64,000 nucleotides of DNA from a virus, in the IMG/VR virus record IMGVR_UViG_3300006736_003672, positions 1 through 64,000 of that record. One strand, given 5' to 3'. The position numbers and the translations under genes are program-made. Under the pieces are notes generated by a model. It saw only the letters and a program-made list of their open reading frames with translations, was not told the origin of the DNA and searched no databases. Shown piece by piece: positions 7,207 through 16,472 of the stretch (its first letter is position 1; each line of letters starts with the position of its first letter).

Positions 7207-7888
7207 TATAACTGAGTATATCAAAAGTTCTTCTCTTAGAACGCTAAAAGACAGAACTCACTACGAATTTTTCAATAACGTACAGGTTTACATAAAAGAT
7301 TCTTTACCAAAAGATTTTGATGTATTGTTTGTTCTTAAAAAAATTGAAAATTTGATTCCTTCGCATTTTGTATATAATCTAGATTCTATTTTTGTTGGTC
7401 AATTTGATGAACTTATAGAAAGAGAAGTGAACGCCCTGTATAGGGATGGCGCTCTATATATAACAAATGATCAGACGGACGAAAATGACATGATTGATGA
7501 TATTATACATGAAATTGCTCACGTTGTTGAGGAAATGGCAGAAGAAGAGATATATGGTGATAATAAAATTAAAAATGAATTTTTAGGCAAAAGAAAAAGA
7601 CTATATAGTATTCTCAAAAATGAAAATTTTTATATCGAAATGAAGGATTTTTTAAATCCAGAATATTCAGAAAGTTTTGATGACTTTCTTTATAAAGAAG
7701 TTGGATATCCTCTTCTGACTAGCTTAAGCATGGGCCTGCTTGTCTCGCCATATGCTGCTACATCTTTAAAGGAGTATTTTGCTAGCGGCTTTGAAGAGTA
7801 TCATCTTAAAGATAGAGAGTATTTAAAAAAAATAAGCCCTAATCTTTATTTTAAAATTGAAGAACTACTAGAATGGACGAGGTATTAA
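7190..7888 (+). CDS. Zinc metallopeptidase, gluzincin type resembling anthrax lethal-factor (ATLF) domains
   Basis: 232 residues from the ATG at 7190, chosen over the longer frame from 7160 because the upstream codons lie deep in the preceding gene. The zinc site is IIHEIAHVVEE: His107, Glu108, His111. The likely third ligand is Glu195 in LKEYFASGFEEY about 84 residues later, the HExxH...E(Y)FA arrangement of the ATLF/M34-like gluzincins. There is no signal peptide, so it should act in the cytoplasm, either maturing a phage protein or cleaving a host one. It could also be packaged and injected. Substrate unknown. Confidence 0.75.
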   Translation: MTTRNNITEYIKSSSLRTLKDRTHYEFFNNVQVYIKDSLPKDFDVLFVLKKIENLIPSHFVYNLDSIFVGQFDELIEREVNALYRDGALYITNDQTDENDMIDDIIHEIAHVVEEMAEEEIYGDNKIKNEFLGKRKRLYSILKNENFYIEMKDFLNPEYSESFDDFLYKEVGYPLLTSLSMGLLVSPYAATSLKEYFASGFEEYHLKDREYLKKISPNLYFKIEELLEWTRY

Positions 7889-8659
7889 GTGAGTCAAAAA
7901 CATGTTTCTTTTTCTGAATTAAAAAATTGGGACAAGTGCCCATATTATCATAATTTAGTTAATCTACAAAAAATTAAAATTTTCCAAGGAAACGAGTATA
8001 CTGCATTTGGAAACGCTGTTCATGATACATGTGAAAATATGTTATTGAATGAAGACGCAGAGTCAGATAAATATTTCGTGTCCAAATATAAGGAAGCCCT
8101 GAAGAAGTTATCAGGCGACAATTATGATTTCAATAAAAAACTAGCCTTGGAGATGAAAGATCAAGGCCTGCAATTATTAGATTATATAAAACCAGCTCTT
8201 AAAAAATATTTTGGAAAATATCAAATCGTTTGTACGGAAGAAGCTCTTTTTGAAGATATAGAGACCCACGATTTCAAATTTAAGGGTTATGTTGATTTGG
8301 TGCTGAAGACAAAAGATGGCAAATATCATGTTATCGACTGGAAAACCTGTTCTTGGGGATGGGACGCGAGAAGAAAGAACGATAAAATGACAACTTATCA
8401 GTTAACTTATTACAAATATTATTTTTCCAAAAAGCACAACGTTGAGCTAGATAATATTGAAACGCATTTTGCTCTTCTTAAAAGAACGGCTAAAAAGAAC
8501 AAGGTTGAATTATTCAAAGTTGCCAGCGGGAATAAAAAAATTAAAAATGCCCTTAAATTTCTTGAGAAAGCACTGTACAATATTAGTAACAAAAATTTTA
8601 TAAAGAATAGACTATCTTGTAGGTATTGCGAATTTTATAAAACAAAACATTGTCCATAA
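7889..8659 (+). CDS. PD-(D/E)XK nuclease of the Cas4/RecB family with Fe-S cluster
   Basis: 256 residues, GTG start directly after the metallopeptidase stop. The nuclease core is visible as GYVDLVL (metal-binding Asp), VIDWKT (the D-x-K motif) and a downstream QLTYYKYYF helix (the RecB motif Q/Y). One Cys at position 17 (WDKCPYY) plus three C-terminal Cys in CRYCEFYKTKHCP form the four-Cys iron-sulphur clamp of Cas4/AddB-type enzymes. The expected activity is a single-strand DNA exonuclease in recombination or host DNA breakdown. No CRISPR or other cas gene is nearby, so a CRISPR role is not supported. Confidence 0.88.
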   Translation: MSQKHVSFSELKNWDKCPYYHNLVNLQKIKIFQGNEYTAFGNAVHDTCENMLLNEDAESDKYFVSKYKEALKKLSGDNYDFNKKLALEMKDQGLQLLDYIKPALKKYFGKYQIVCTEEALFEDIETHDFKFKGYVDLVLKTKDGKYHVIDWKTCSWGWDARRKNDKMTTYQLTYYKYYFSKKHNVELDNIETHFALLKRTAKKNKVELFKVASGNKKIKNALKFLEKALYNISNKNFIKNRLSCRYCEFYKTKHCP

Positions 8660-8668
8660 GAGGTTACT

Positions 8669-9934
8669 TTGTCAGAAAAAATTAAGATCTTAACAATAAG
8701 CGATCATCCTTTATCTCAATCAGGGGTTGGATTGCAAACAAAAATGATGATTGAGGGTATGATTAAAACTGGTAAATATAAATTTATTAGTTTGGGTGGA
8801 GCAATCCAACATGCGGATTATACTCCAATTAAAGTTGGCGAATATGATGGCGATTGGATCATACTTCCAGTTGATGGGTATGGAAACCAAGATATGATTC
8901 GTTCAATGATCCATCGCGAGAGACCAGATATTTTATGGTTTATGACAGATCCTAGATTCTTTGACTGGCTATGGATGATAGAACATGAAATTCGACCATT
9001 GGTCCCAATGGTTTACTATCATGTTTGGGATAACTATCCTTATCCCAACTTCAACAAGCCCTTTTATGAATCAAATGATTTAGTTGTAGCAATATCAAAA
9101 GTAACGGACAGCATTGTTAAAGAAGTTGCTCCAAAAGTAGATAGTGTATACTTGCCACACGCCACAGAAACAGATATATTTAAAAAATACTCAGAAAACA
9201 AAGTTAAAGAGTTTAAATATCAAAGCTTTCCTGAAGATAAAAATATTGATAAGTTTATTGTTTTTTGGAATAGTCGAAATGCAAGAAGAAAACAAAGTGG
9301 TAGCTTAATCTATTGGTTTAAAACTTTTCTAGATAAAGTCGGTCATGATAAGGCGTCTCTTATTATGCATACAGATCCTAAAGACCCAAATGGGCAAGAT
9401 TTAGAAATAATCATTAAGGAATTGGAGCTTACAAGTGGTCAAGTGTTAATATCCAAAGAAAAATATCCTTCAGATATTATGGCTATGATGTACAATATGG
9501 CAGATTGCACAATTAGTGTATCAGATGCCGAAGGCTTTGGGTTATCTACATTTGAATCATTAGCATGTGAAACTCCAATAATTGTAACGATGACAGGGGG
9601 ACTACAAGAACAAGTTACCGATGGAAAAGAGTGGTTTGGCATCGGACTAGAACCAACATCAAAAGCTATTATTGGTTCTCAAATGGTGCCATATATTTAT
9701 GAAGATCGACTTTCCGAGAAGGTCGTTGTTGATGCGTTGGTAAAAATGTATAATTTGACAAAGGAAGAAAGAGAGGAATTAGGAAGAAAAGGCCGCGAGC
9801 ATGTTATGAAAAACTATAACTACGAAGAGTTTGTTAAGAAATGGGATGAAATTTTTACACAAATTTACAATGAGAAAGGATCTTGGAAAAATAGAAAAGA
9901 CCACCATGGTTGGCAATTAATAGAGGTAGCATGA
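8669..9934 (+). CDS. GT4-family glycosyltransferase
   Basis: 421 residues, TTG start with AGAGGT upstream. The N-terminus has the glycine loop SDHPLSQSGVGLQT. The donor-binding EX7E motif is AEGFGLSTFE with Glu288 and Glu296, characteristic of GT-B fold, retaining GT4 enzymes that use nucleotide sugars. It opens the long surface-sugar array and overlaps the next glycosyltransferase (ATGA). Its acceptor cannot be predicted; it may build host-like surface glycan or modify phage components. Confidence 0.88.
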   Translation: MSEKIKILTISDHPLSQSGVGLQTKMMIEGMIKTGKYKFISLGGAIQHADYTPIKVGEYDGDWIILPVDGYGNQDMIRSMIHRERPDILWFMTDPRFFDWLWMIEHEIRPLVPMVYYHVWDNYPYPNFNKPFYESNDLVVAISKVTDSIVKEVAPKVDSVYLPHATETDIFKKYSENKVKEFKYQSFPEDKNIDKFIVFWNSRNARRKQSGSLIYWFKTFLDKVGHDKASLIMHTDPKDPNGQDLEIIIKELELTSGQVLISKEKYPSDIMAMMYNMADCTISVSDAEGFGLSTFESLACETPIIVTMTGGLQEQVTDGKEWFGIGLEPTSKAIIGSQMVPYIYEDRLSEKVVVDALVKMYNLTKEEREELGRKGREHVMKNYNYEEFVKKWDEIFTQIYNEKGSWKNRKDHHGWQLIEVA

Positions 9935-11202
9935 AAAAGATAATAGTCAGAGGCCCGGCCCTCACAAGATCGGGATACGGAGAACAAACAAGATTTGCTT
10001 TAAGATCATTAAGAGCACATCAAGATAGGTTTGATATCTATCTTTTTCCTGTTGGGTGGGGACAAACAGGTTGGCTTTCAGATGACGATGAAGAGCGTCG
10101 TTGGATCGATTCAATTATAACAAAAACTGTTCATCATCAAAATAACGGAGGTGTATATGATATATCTTTGCAGGTGACGATACCTAATGAATGGGAGCGT
10201 ATGGCTCCAGTTAATATTGGGTATACTGCTGGAATTGAAACAACCAAAGTTTCTCCCGAGTGGATTCAGAAGTCAATGCTTATGGATAAAATTATTGTAG
10301 TATCAAATCACTCAAAAGACGTTTATCTCAACACTTCATACAGTGGCGTGGATCAAAATACTGGTCAAGAACTTAAAGATGTTAAATGTGTTACTCCCAT
10401 CGAGGTGGTTAACTATTCCGTTAGAAATATTGAACCCGAAAAGATTGATTTAAAATTAGATTATGATTTTAATTTTATATCAGTGGCACAGTGGAGTCCA
10501 AGAAAAAATTTAGAAGACACGATTAAGTGGTTTATACAAGAATTTATGGATGATGAAGTTGGACTAATTATCAAAGCTAGTATAAAAAATAATTCAATCA
10601 TTGACAAATATCAAACAGTTAAAGTGGTACACGAGCTTGTTACTGCCTGCTCTGCTGGTAAAGACAGAAAGTGTAAGATTTATTTATTGCACGGAGACAT
10701 GAGTGACGGCGAAATGACGTCTTTGTATCAAAACCCAAAAATTAAAGCTTTTATAAGTCTTTCTCATGGAGAAGGCTTCGGGCTTCCAATATTTGAAGCT
10801 TCTTACAACAGCCTTCCTGTGATCGCTCCTAATTGGAGCGGCCAGAATGATTTTCTTTATGCTCCCAAGAAAGATAAAAAGGGTAAAACAAAAATGAGGC
10901 CGCTTTTTGCTAATGTTGACTATGTTTTGAAACAAGTTCAACCAGAAGCAGTTTGGCCTGGTGTTATACAACAGGATTCCTTCTGGTGTTATCCACACCC
11001 GGGAGACTACAGAAAGAATCTCCGAGATGTTTATAAAAACTATGGTCAATATAAAAAGCAGGCCAAAGATCTTAAAAAATATATAATTGAAAATTTCACC
11101 GAAGAAACACAATACAAAAAGTTTGCTGATTTCATTTGCCCAGAAGAAGAATTTGAAATTGAAGATTGGTTAAGCAATTTAGATGTCAAAGAAATTGCTT
11201 AA
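9931..11202 (+). CDS. GT4-family glycosyltransferase
   Basis: 423 residues from the ATG at 9931, preferred over the upstream TTG at 9910 because AGAGGT lies just before it and it overlaps the previous stop as ATGA. It has GPALTRSGYGEQT at the N-terminus (glycine loop) and HGEGFGLPIFE with Glu281/Glu289 as the EX7E donor site. A conserved AQWSPRKNLE before it marks the second Rossmann domain. Distantly related to the preceding enzyme and probably acting on the same glycan. Confidence 0.87.
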   Translation: MKKIIVRGPALTRSGYGEQTRFALRSLRAHQDRFDIYLFPVGWGQTGWLSDDDEERRWIDSIITKTVHHQNNGGVYDISLQVTIPNEWERMAPVNIGYTAGIETTKVSPEWIQKSMLMDKIIVVSNHSKDVYLNTSYSGVDQNTGQELKDVKCVTPIEVVNYSVRNIEPEKIDLKLDYDFNFISVAQWSPRKNLEDTIKWFIQEFMDDEVGLIIKASIKNNSIIDKYQTVKVVHELVTACSAGKDRKCKIYLLHGDMSDGEMTSLYQNPKIKAFISLSHGEGFGLPIFEASYNSLPVIAPNWSGQNDFLYAPKKDKKGKTKMRPLFANVDYVLKQVQPEAVWPGVIQQDSFWCYPHPGDYRKNLRDVYKNYGQYKKQAKDLKKYIIENFTEETQYKKFADFICPEEEFEIEDWLSNLDVKEIA

Positions 11203-12044
11203 TGAAAATAGTCTTAATAGCAGATTTTTTTGTTGAAGACGGAATGCTCGGCGGCGGGGAATTAAATAACGATGAATTCGTTAAAATATTAACTTCACAA
11301 GATATAGAAGTTAAAAAAATAAATTCCAACATTGTTACACCAACGTTTATAAATGAAAATATTAAATCAAAATTTGTAATTGCTAATTTTGTAAGATTAC
11401 ATCAAGATTGTATAAACCTGTTGGTAGAAAAAGCAGATTATGTAATTTACGAACATGATCACAAGTACTTGACCACGAGAAATCCTTCAGATTTTGAGAA
11501 CTTTAAAGCCCCGAAAGATAAAATTATAAATTATGAATTTTATAAACACGCAAAGGCTGTTTTTGGTCAATCAAAATTTCATTGTGACATTATAAAGAAA
11601 AACCTAGGTTTACAAAATATACACAACTTAAGTGGCAATCTTTGGTCATTAGATAGTCTAGAAAAAATAAAGGAATTTTCGAAAAAAGAAAAAAAGAATC
11701 TTTATTCTATAATGCAATCAAATATACCTCATAAGAACACAACAGATGCTTTAAGATTTTGTAAATATAAACAATATCCTTATGAATTGATCCAAAGCGA
11801 CGTTTATTATAAGTTTCTAGAAAAACTGGGTACGAACAAATACCTAGTTTTTCTTCCAAAAACTCCAGAAACTCTTTCTAGAATAGTCGTAGAAGCAAGA
11901 ATGATGAACGTTTCAGTAATAACAAATAGTCTGGTTGGAGCGTCCTTTGAGCCATGGTTTGAATTAAAAGGCAAAGAATTAATTGATATAATGCTATTGA
12001 AGCGTGACAAAATTGTTAATAACATTATTAAGATTTTAAAATGA
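11202..12044 (+). CDS. Probable GT-B glycosyltransferase, small
   Basis: 280 residues from the ATG at 11202, which shares a base with the preceding TAA. It begins MKIVLIADFF followed by a GGGELNN loop, the usual acceptor-side start of GT-B enzymes. The C-terminal half carries a short P(K)TPETLSRIVVEARMM segment at the place of the EX7E motif, with the first Glu in ETLSRIVVE. It is shorter than typical GT4 enzymes (about 350-400), so the family call is moderate. Confidence 0.65.
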   Translation: MKIVLIADFFVEDGMLGGGELNNDEFVKILTSQDIEVKKINSNIVTPTFINENIKSKFVIANFVRLHQDCINLLVEKADYVIYEHDHKYLTTRNPSDFENFKAPKDKIINYEFYKHAKAVFGQSKFHCDIIKKNLGLQNIHNLSGNLWSLDSLEKIKEFSKKEKKNLYSIMQSNIPHKNTTDALRFCKYKQYPYELIQSDVYYKFLEKLGTNKYLVFLPKTPETLSRIVVEARMMNVSVITNSLVGASFEPWFELKGKELIDIMLLKRDKIVNNIIKILK

Positions 12045-12967
12045 AGATTTATATAGAAAAATCTAAAATTAATGGCGCCTGGATATGGATTAACAAAGGT
12101 TATAAATCTGCTTGGAACAACGAAGGTTTCGATGTTAAAGAATATACCAATATAGAAGAAATTAACGAACCAAATGGTTCGTATGATATCATGTCTTCTG
12201 ACTGGCATATAAAGACACAGAATGCAGTAGATGTTCTTGCTAAATCTAGACGTGCTTATTTGTTTGCACAGCCGAATAATTTTCCGGGGCCATGGAACCG
12301 ACACCCAAATTTCACGAGTGTCATATCAGGTGAACACACTGCGCAGATTAATGAATCTGAAAACATATATTTGTGGTCATGGGCAGAAGTTGACAATGAG
12401 TTAGGAAGAGATGTTTTTTCTAAATGGAAAGAGATTAATGTAGTCCCATTGGCGTTTGATTCAGTTAATTATTCTGAAATGTCAGACAAAAGATATGAAT
12501 ATGATGTTTGTTTTATTGGAGGATGGGCAAATAACGGATTTGACGAAAAACGTAAACTTATGTTAGAATATTTTCGCCCTTTTATGAAGTCTGGTTTAAA
12601 GTGTGGAATATTTGTTGGTAAAAACTTAACACACGAACAAGAGAATTTAGTGTTATGTAACAGTAAAGTTTCTATCAATGTACATGACGCGCACCATCAT
12701 CATACGCACTTTGACACTAATGAAAGGACATTCAAGTCGCTAGCATTAACTGGTCTTCTTGTTAGTGATGCCGGCGGCCAAAGGCAAATGAAGAAATATT
12801 TTGCAAATGTTCCCTTGTGTAAAAACCCAGAAGAAATGTTTGACGTTGTAGAAAGATATGTTAATATGCCAGAAGAAGAATTAAAACCAATGAAAGAAAA
12901 AAATAGAAAAGAAATAAAACAAAATCACACATACATTAATCGTGTTAGGCAGATGGCAAAACTATGA
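12041..12967 (+). CDS. CgeB-like glycosyltransferase
   Basis: 308 residues, starting ATGA on the previous stop. The region TNERTFKSLALTGLLVSD followed by a Gly and a Phe-Ala-N-V strand matches the C-terminal Glyco_trans_1_2/CgeB type domain. YDVCFIGGWANNGF marks the start of the C-terminal Rossmann domain. A His-rich loop (HDAHHHHTH, residues about 218-226) sits before it and is unusual. Likely part of the same glycan assembly; donor unknown. Confidence 0.72.
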   Translation: MKIYIEKSKINGAWIWINKGYKSAWNNEGFDVKEYTNIEEINEPNGSYDIMSSDWHIKTQNAVDVLAKSRRAYLFAQPNNFPGPWNRHPNFTSVISGEHTAQINESENIYLWSWAEVDNELGRDVFSKWKEINVVPLAFDSVNYSEMSDKRYEYDVCFIGGWANNGFDEKRKLMLEYFRPFMKSGLKCGIFVGKNLTHEQENLVLCNSKVSINVHDAHHHHTHFDTNERTFKSLALTGLLVSDAGGQRQMKKYFANVPLCKNPEEMFDVVERYVNMPEEELKPMKEKNRKEIKQNHTYINRVRQMAKL

Positions 12968-13698
12968 AAATTAGTGTAATAATACCGTGTTATAATGCCG
13001 AAAGGTGGATTGAAAAATGTGTTTTATCTGCAATAAATCAAGATTATGAAAATAAAGAAATTATAGTTGTTGACAACGAAAGTACAGATAATAGTTTAAA
13101 TCTTATTAAAAATTTAAAAGAGAAACATAATGATTTAATTGTAAGTTCCGCAGAAAATATTTATAAGTACTCATGGACAGAGCCAGTAGACGAAGGTCTT
13201 AGATTATCTTCTGGCGATTATATAACAATTGTTGGAGCAGACGATTTCTTAGACGCAACATATTTGTCTAATGTTATGAAATGTATAATGCTAGATCCGA
13301 AAAAAATATTAGCATTTCAAAGCCCAATTAGATCTGTCAACGGGGCAGAAGAAACATATGCTGGCGATATAGGTCACAGCTATAAGAGTTTGGATGACTT
13401 TAAAAATCAACTTTTCGAAAAATGCCCCGTTACAACTCCGAGTGTTTTTTATAGTAAAAAAATACATGAAAATGGGTTGTTAACGTGGAACTCTGAAAAA
13501 TATTTAGGAGCGTCAGATTATGATCTATATTTTAGATTAGCAGACAACAATATATTTATATATCCAGCTCCTAAGTGGCTTGGATATTATTATAGATGGC
13601 ACGACAAACAAGCTACTTGGGGGATGCACTCTGAAAAAGTCAGTTATGACAATATTATAAAAAAACACTGGAAAGAAAAATGGGACAAGTCAGAGTAG
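12964..13698 (+). CDS. GT2-family glycosyltransferase
   Basis: 244 residues. It begins MKISVIIPCYNAERWI, with VDNESTDNS as the nucleotide-binding strand and GADDFLD as the DxD metal site, the standard order of GT-A fold family 2 enzymes. It overlaps the previous gene (ATGA), and its own last codons contain the start of the ThDP enzyme gene. It is short and lacks a membrane segment, so it would be a cytoplasmic inverting transferase. Confidence 0.88.
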   Translation: MKISVIIPCYNAERWIEKCVLSAINQDYENKEIIVVDNESTDNSLNLIKNLKEKHNDLIVSSAENIYKYSWTEPVDEGLRLSSGDYITIVGADDFLDATYLSNVMKCIMLDPKKILAFQSPIRSVNGAEETYAGDIGHSYKSLDDFKNQLFEKCPVTTPSVFYSKKIHENGLLTWNSEKYLGASDYDLYFRLADNNIFIYPAPKWLGYYYRWHDKQATWGMHSEKVSYDNIIKKHWKEKWDKSE

Positions 13699-15479
13699 CA
13701 GATTATATAGTTGATAGAATTAGTCAACTAGGAGTAAAAGATATTTTCACCCTTACTGGTGGAGGAGCCATGTTTTTAAATGATGCTGTAGGAAAACATC
13801 CAAATATTCGTGCTGTATTTAACCATCACGAACAAGCGTGTGCCATGGCAGCAGTTGGATATGCTAAATACAATAATGATTTTGCCGTTGTGATGCCTAC
13901 AACGGGATGTGGGTGCACTAATACTATTACTGGATTATTAGAGGCGTGGCAAGACAATGTAAAGTGCTTGTTTATTTCAGGCCAAGTTAATAAATCTCAA
14001 ACAACGTATAATTGTGATTTACCACTCAGGCAGATAGGAGTGCAAGAAGCAAATGTTATTGAGATGGTTAAATCTATAACAAAATATTCTGTCATGATTA
14101 ATGATCCAGAACAAATAGCTTATCACCTTGATAAGGCAATATATTTAGCAGAGTCTGGTAGACCAGGGCCAGTTTGGCTAGACATTCCATTGGATGTACA
14201 GGGTGCCTATATAGACCCTCTAGAGGTTAGAAGGTTCGAACCTGAAGAAGAAAATACTTTCAAAGAAACCCCACTGAAAGAAGAATATGAAATTTTAGAA
14301 GATTACTTCAACGAGGCAAAAAGACCGGTGTTGCTGGTTGGCAACGGCGTAAGGATGGCTTCTGCTATAAATGAGCTTAAGCATTTTGTTGAAAAATTTA
14401 ATATCCCTACGGTCACAACTTTTCTAGGAATAGATTTGTTGCCTAGTCACCACCCATTAAACATAGGGCGCATTGGAATCAAGGGAAACCGAGCCGCAAA
14501 TTTTGCAGTTCAGAATTCTGATTTATTGTTGACAGTTGGAACCAGATTGGGAGTTCCAGTTGTTGGGTATAAGTATGAATTGTTTGCGAGAGAGGCAAAA
14601 ATAGTTGTTGTTGACATTGATCCTGAAGAGCATAAAAAAGATACCATTAAAATAGATTATTTTATTAATGCAGATGCAAAATTATTTTTAGAGGGATGCA
14701 ATTTCGAAAAACAATTTGATCAAACTTGGGCAAACACGTGTTTGGGATGGAAAAACAAGTGGAGAATTTGTCAGCCTGATTGGGAAGAAGACCGAGAAGG
14801 GATAAATCTTTATTATTTTACTGATAAGCTTTCGAAAAACAATAAAAGAGACTCTGTCGTTGTTTCTGATGCTGGTTCTTCCTATTATGTAACGTCACAA
14901 TTTTTAGACATATCACATGAGCAGAGACATATTACATCTGGTGCCCAAGCAGACATGGGCTTTACTATTCCTGCCGCCATAGGAGTCAGCGTAGCAAAAA
15001 ACAATGGTGATGTAATAGGTATTACAGGAGATGGGTCTTTTCAAACAAACATACAAGAACTACAAACAATTGTACAATACCAATTGCCAATCAAATTATT
15101 TGTTTGGAATAATCATGGTTATTTATCAATTAGAACCACACAAAAGAAATTTTTTAAAAACGATTTTGTAGGAGTTGATAATGAAAGTGGAATTTCTTTT
15201 CCAAATACAGAAAAAATTGCCAATGCTTATGGAATCAAATATTTCAATATTAAAAAATCAAAAGACATAGATAAAATTTTAAAAGAAGTCATTGATTACA
15301 GTGGTCCAGTTATATGTGAGGTTATGTGTCAGAAGTGGCAAGAAATAGTGCCCACTTTAGTTTCAACTAAGACAAAAGATGGTCGTGTTGTATCTAGGCC
15401 TTTTGAAGACATGTATCCTATTTTATCAAGAGAAGAGTTTTATGAGAATATGATTGTTAAACCGATTGAATATGATTAA
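13680..15479 (+). CDS. ThDP-dependent acetolactate-synthase-like enzyme (YerE-like candidate)
   Basis: 599 residues, full length for the IlvB/acetolactate synthase fold. The activating Glu51 lies in NHHEQACAMAAVGYA; the ThDP/Mg motif is GDGSFQTN...NNHGY in the C-terminal third. Homologues inside O-antigen loci often do not serve valine synthesis; the best known, YerE, adds a two-carbon unit from pyruvate to C4 of a 3,6-dideoxy-4-ketohexose to make yersiniose. An RfbH-type 3-dehydratase and a 4,6-dehydratase lie 3-6 kb downstream, which fits this. No IlvN regulatory subunit is present. The alternative is generation of a ketoacid for the adjacent PanB. Family call firm, substrate inferred. Confidence 0.85.
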   Translation: MGQVRVADYIVDRISQLGVKDIFTLTGGGAMFLNDAVGKHPNIRAVFNHHEQACAMAAVGYAKYNNDFAVVMPTTGCGCTNTITGLLEAWQDNVKCLFISGQVNKSQTTYNCDLPLRQIGVQEANVIEMVKSITKYSVMINDPEQIAYHLDKAIYLAESGRPGPVWLDIPLDVQGAYIDPLEVRRFEPEEENTFKETPLKEEYEILEDYFNEAKRPVLLVGNGVRMASAINELKHFVEKFNIPTVTTFLGIDLLPSHHPLNIGRIGIKGNRAANFAVQNSDLLLTVGTRLGVPVVGYKYELFAREAKIVVVDIDPEEHKKDTIKIDYFINADAKLFLEGCNFEKQFDQTWANTCLGWKNKWRICQPDWEEDREGINLYYFTDKLSKNNKRDSVVVSDAGSSYYVTSQFLDISHEQRHITSGAQADMGFTIPAAIGVSVAKNNGDVIGITGDGSFQTNIQELQTIVQYQLPIKLFVWNNHGYLSIRTTQKKFFKNDFVGVDNESGISFPNTEKIANAYGIKYFNIKKSKDIDKILKEVIDYSGPVICEVMCQKWQEIVPTLVSTKTKDGRVVSRPFEDMYPILSREEFYENMIVKPIEYD

Positions 15480-15483
15480 AAAA

Positions 15484-15523
15484 AATCTTAATAAAAAAAT
15501 AATTTTGTGTTATTATTAAGATT
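15484..15523 (+). promoter_or_regulatory. Perfect inverted repeat overlapping a possible promoter before panB
   Basis: AATCTTAATAA at 15484-15494 and its exact reverse complement TTATTAAGATT at 15513-15523 flank an 18-base AT-rich centre. Between and within the arms lie TTAATA (15488-15493), a 17-base spacer and TATTAT (15511-15516) with TG two bases before, so a weak sigma70 promoter coincides with the palindrome. It could be an operator, a mRNA stem-loop, or a weak terminator (no T-run follows). It lies in the largest gap of the sugar array. Confidence 0.5.
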
Positions 15524-15548
15524 GAACAACCACAACTCGGAGGAAAAA

Positions 15549-16472
15549 ATGGCTGCTAATGATAAAAATAAAGTTACGATTTTAAAATTAAGAAAACAAA
15601 AAAGGGAAGGGCAAAAAACTGTTTTGGCCACATCGTATGATTACCCGCAAGCGGTAATTACAGATGGCGCAGGAGTTGATGCTATTCTTGTGGGAGATTC
15701 TTTGGGAATGACAACTTTGGGTCACAAAACCACAATTCCTGTAACAATGGATGATATGGTTTTACACTGTGAAGCTGTTTCGAGAGGAGCAAAAAATGCT
15801 TTTCTTATTGGAGATATGCCCTATATGTCTTATCAAGTGTCTAACGAAGAAGCAGTTTACAACGCAGGAAGATTTATAAGGTCTGGCATGGATTGTGTTA
15901 AAGTAGAAGGAGCAATGACAGACAGAATTAAAGCTATTGCGGAGTCTGGGATATTGGTTATGAGCCATCTTGGCCTCACTCCTCATACGAGAGCTAAGCT
16001 TGGTGGTTATAGAGTGCAAGGTAAAACTGCTGAGCAAGCAGATATTATTTTAGAACAAGCTCTTAAATTACAAGAAGCTGGTTGCTCGTTCTTATTATTA
16101 GAAGCGATGCCGAAGGAACCAGCAGAACTAATTGCTAAGGAATTGTCAATACCAGTGTATGGAATCGGCGCCGGCGACAGAGTCGACGGACAGCTTGTTA
16201 TTTTTCATGATTTAATGGGCCTGTTTTGGGAATTTAAATCCAAGTTTGTTAAAAGGTATTGCGAAGCTGGCCAAATTATGCAAAAGGCAATGATAGAATA
16301 CGCGGATGAAGTTAGAAATGGTGTCTTTCCGTCCGAAGAGAATTTTTATGAAATTAAAGATGAAGAACTTGAAAAACTTCTTTCTGATAGCAAATGGAAA
16401 TATGAAACAGATCAAGGATTCCCTACTAATCACTGTTTAACGCCAAACACGGTTACAAGAAAAAATAAATAG
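15549..16472 (+). CDS. panB: PanB-type ketopantoate hydroxymethyltransferase
   Basis: 307 residues from the ATG at 15549, chosen because GGAGG stands 6-7 bases upstream; the longer frame from 15507 begins in the palindrome. The sequence follows PanB closely: TSYDYPQA, VGDSLGMTTLGH (Mg and substrate site), MPYMSYQ, VKVEG, MSHLGLTPH, LLLEAMP with the catalytic-type Glu, and IPVYGIGAGDRVDGQ. PanB transfers a hydroxymethyl group from methylene-tetrahydrofolate to alpha-ketoisovalerate in pantothenate synthesis. No panC, panD or panE is nearby, so in this context it may hydroxymethylate another ketoacid or sugar intermediate. Its separate ribosome site and upstream palindrome suggest some independent control. 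Confidence 0.9.
   Translation: MAANDKNKVTILKLRKQKREGQKTVLATSYDYPQAVITDGAGVDAILVGDSLGMTTLGHKTTIPVTMDDMVLHCEAVSRGAKNAFLIGDMPYMSYQVSNEEAVYNAGRFIRSGMDCVKVEGAMTDRIKAIAESGILVMSHLGLTPHTRAKLGGYRVQGKTAEQADIILEQALKLQEAGCSFLLLEAMPKEPAELIAKELSIPVYGIGAGDRVDGQLVIFHDLMGLFWEFKSKFVKRYCEAGQIMQKAMIEYADEVRNGVFPSEENFYEIKDEELEKLLSDSKWKYETDQGFPTNHCLTPNTVTRKNK

Noticed and set aside
7889-8659. Cas4 of a CRISPR system
   Set aside because: No other cas genes and no repeat-spacer array were seen anywhere in the window; Cas4-like nucleases are common stand-alone phage genes.
14234-14243. GGTTCGAACC, resembling a tRNA T-loop
   Set aside because: It lies within the ThDP enzyme coding frame, and no acceptor, D- or anticodon stems can be drawn around it.
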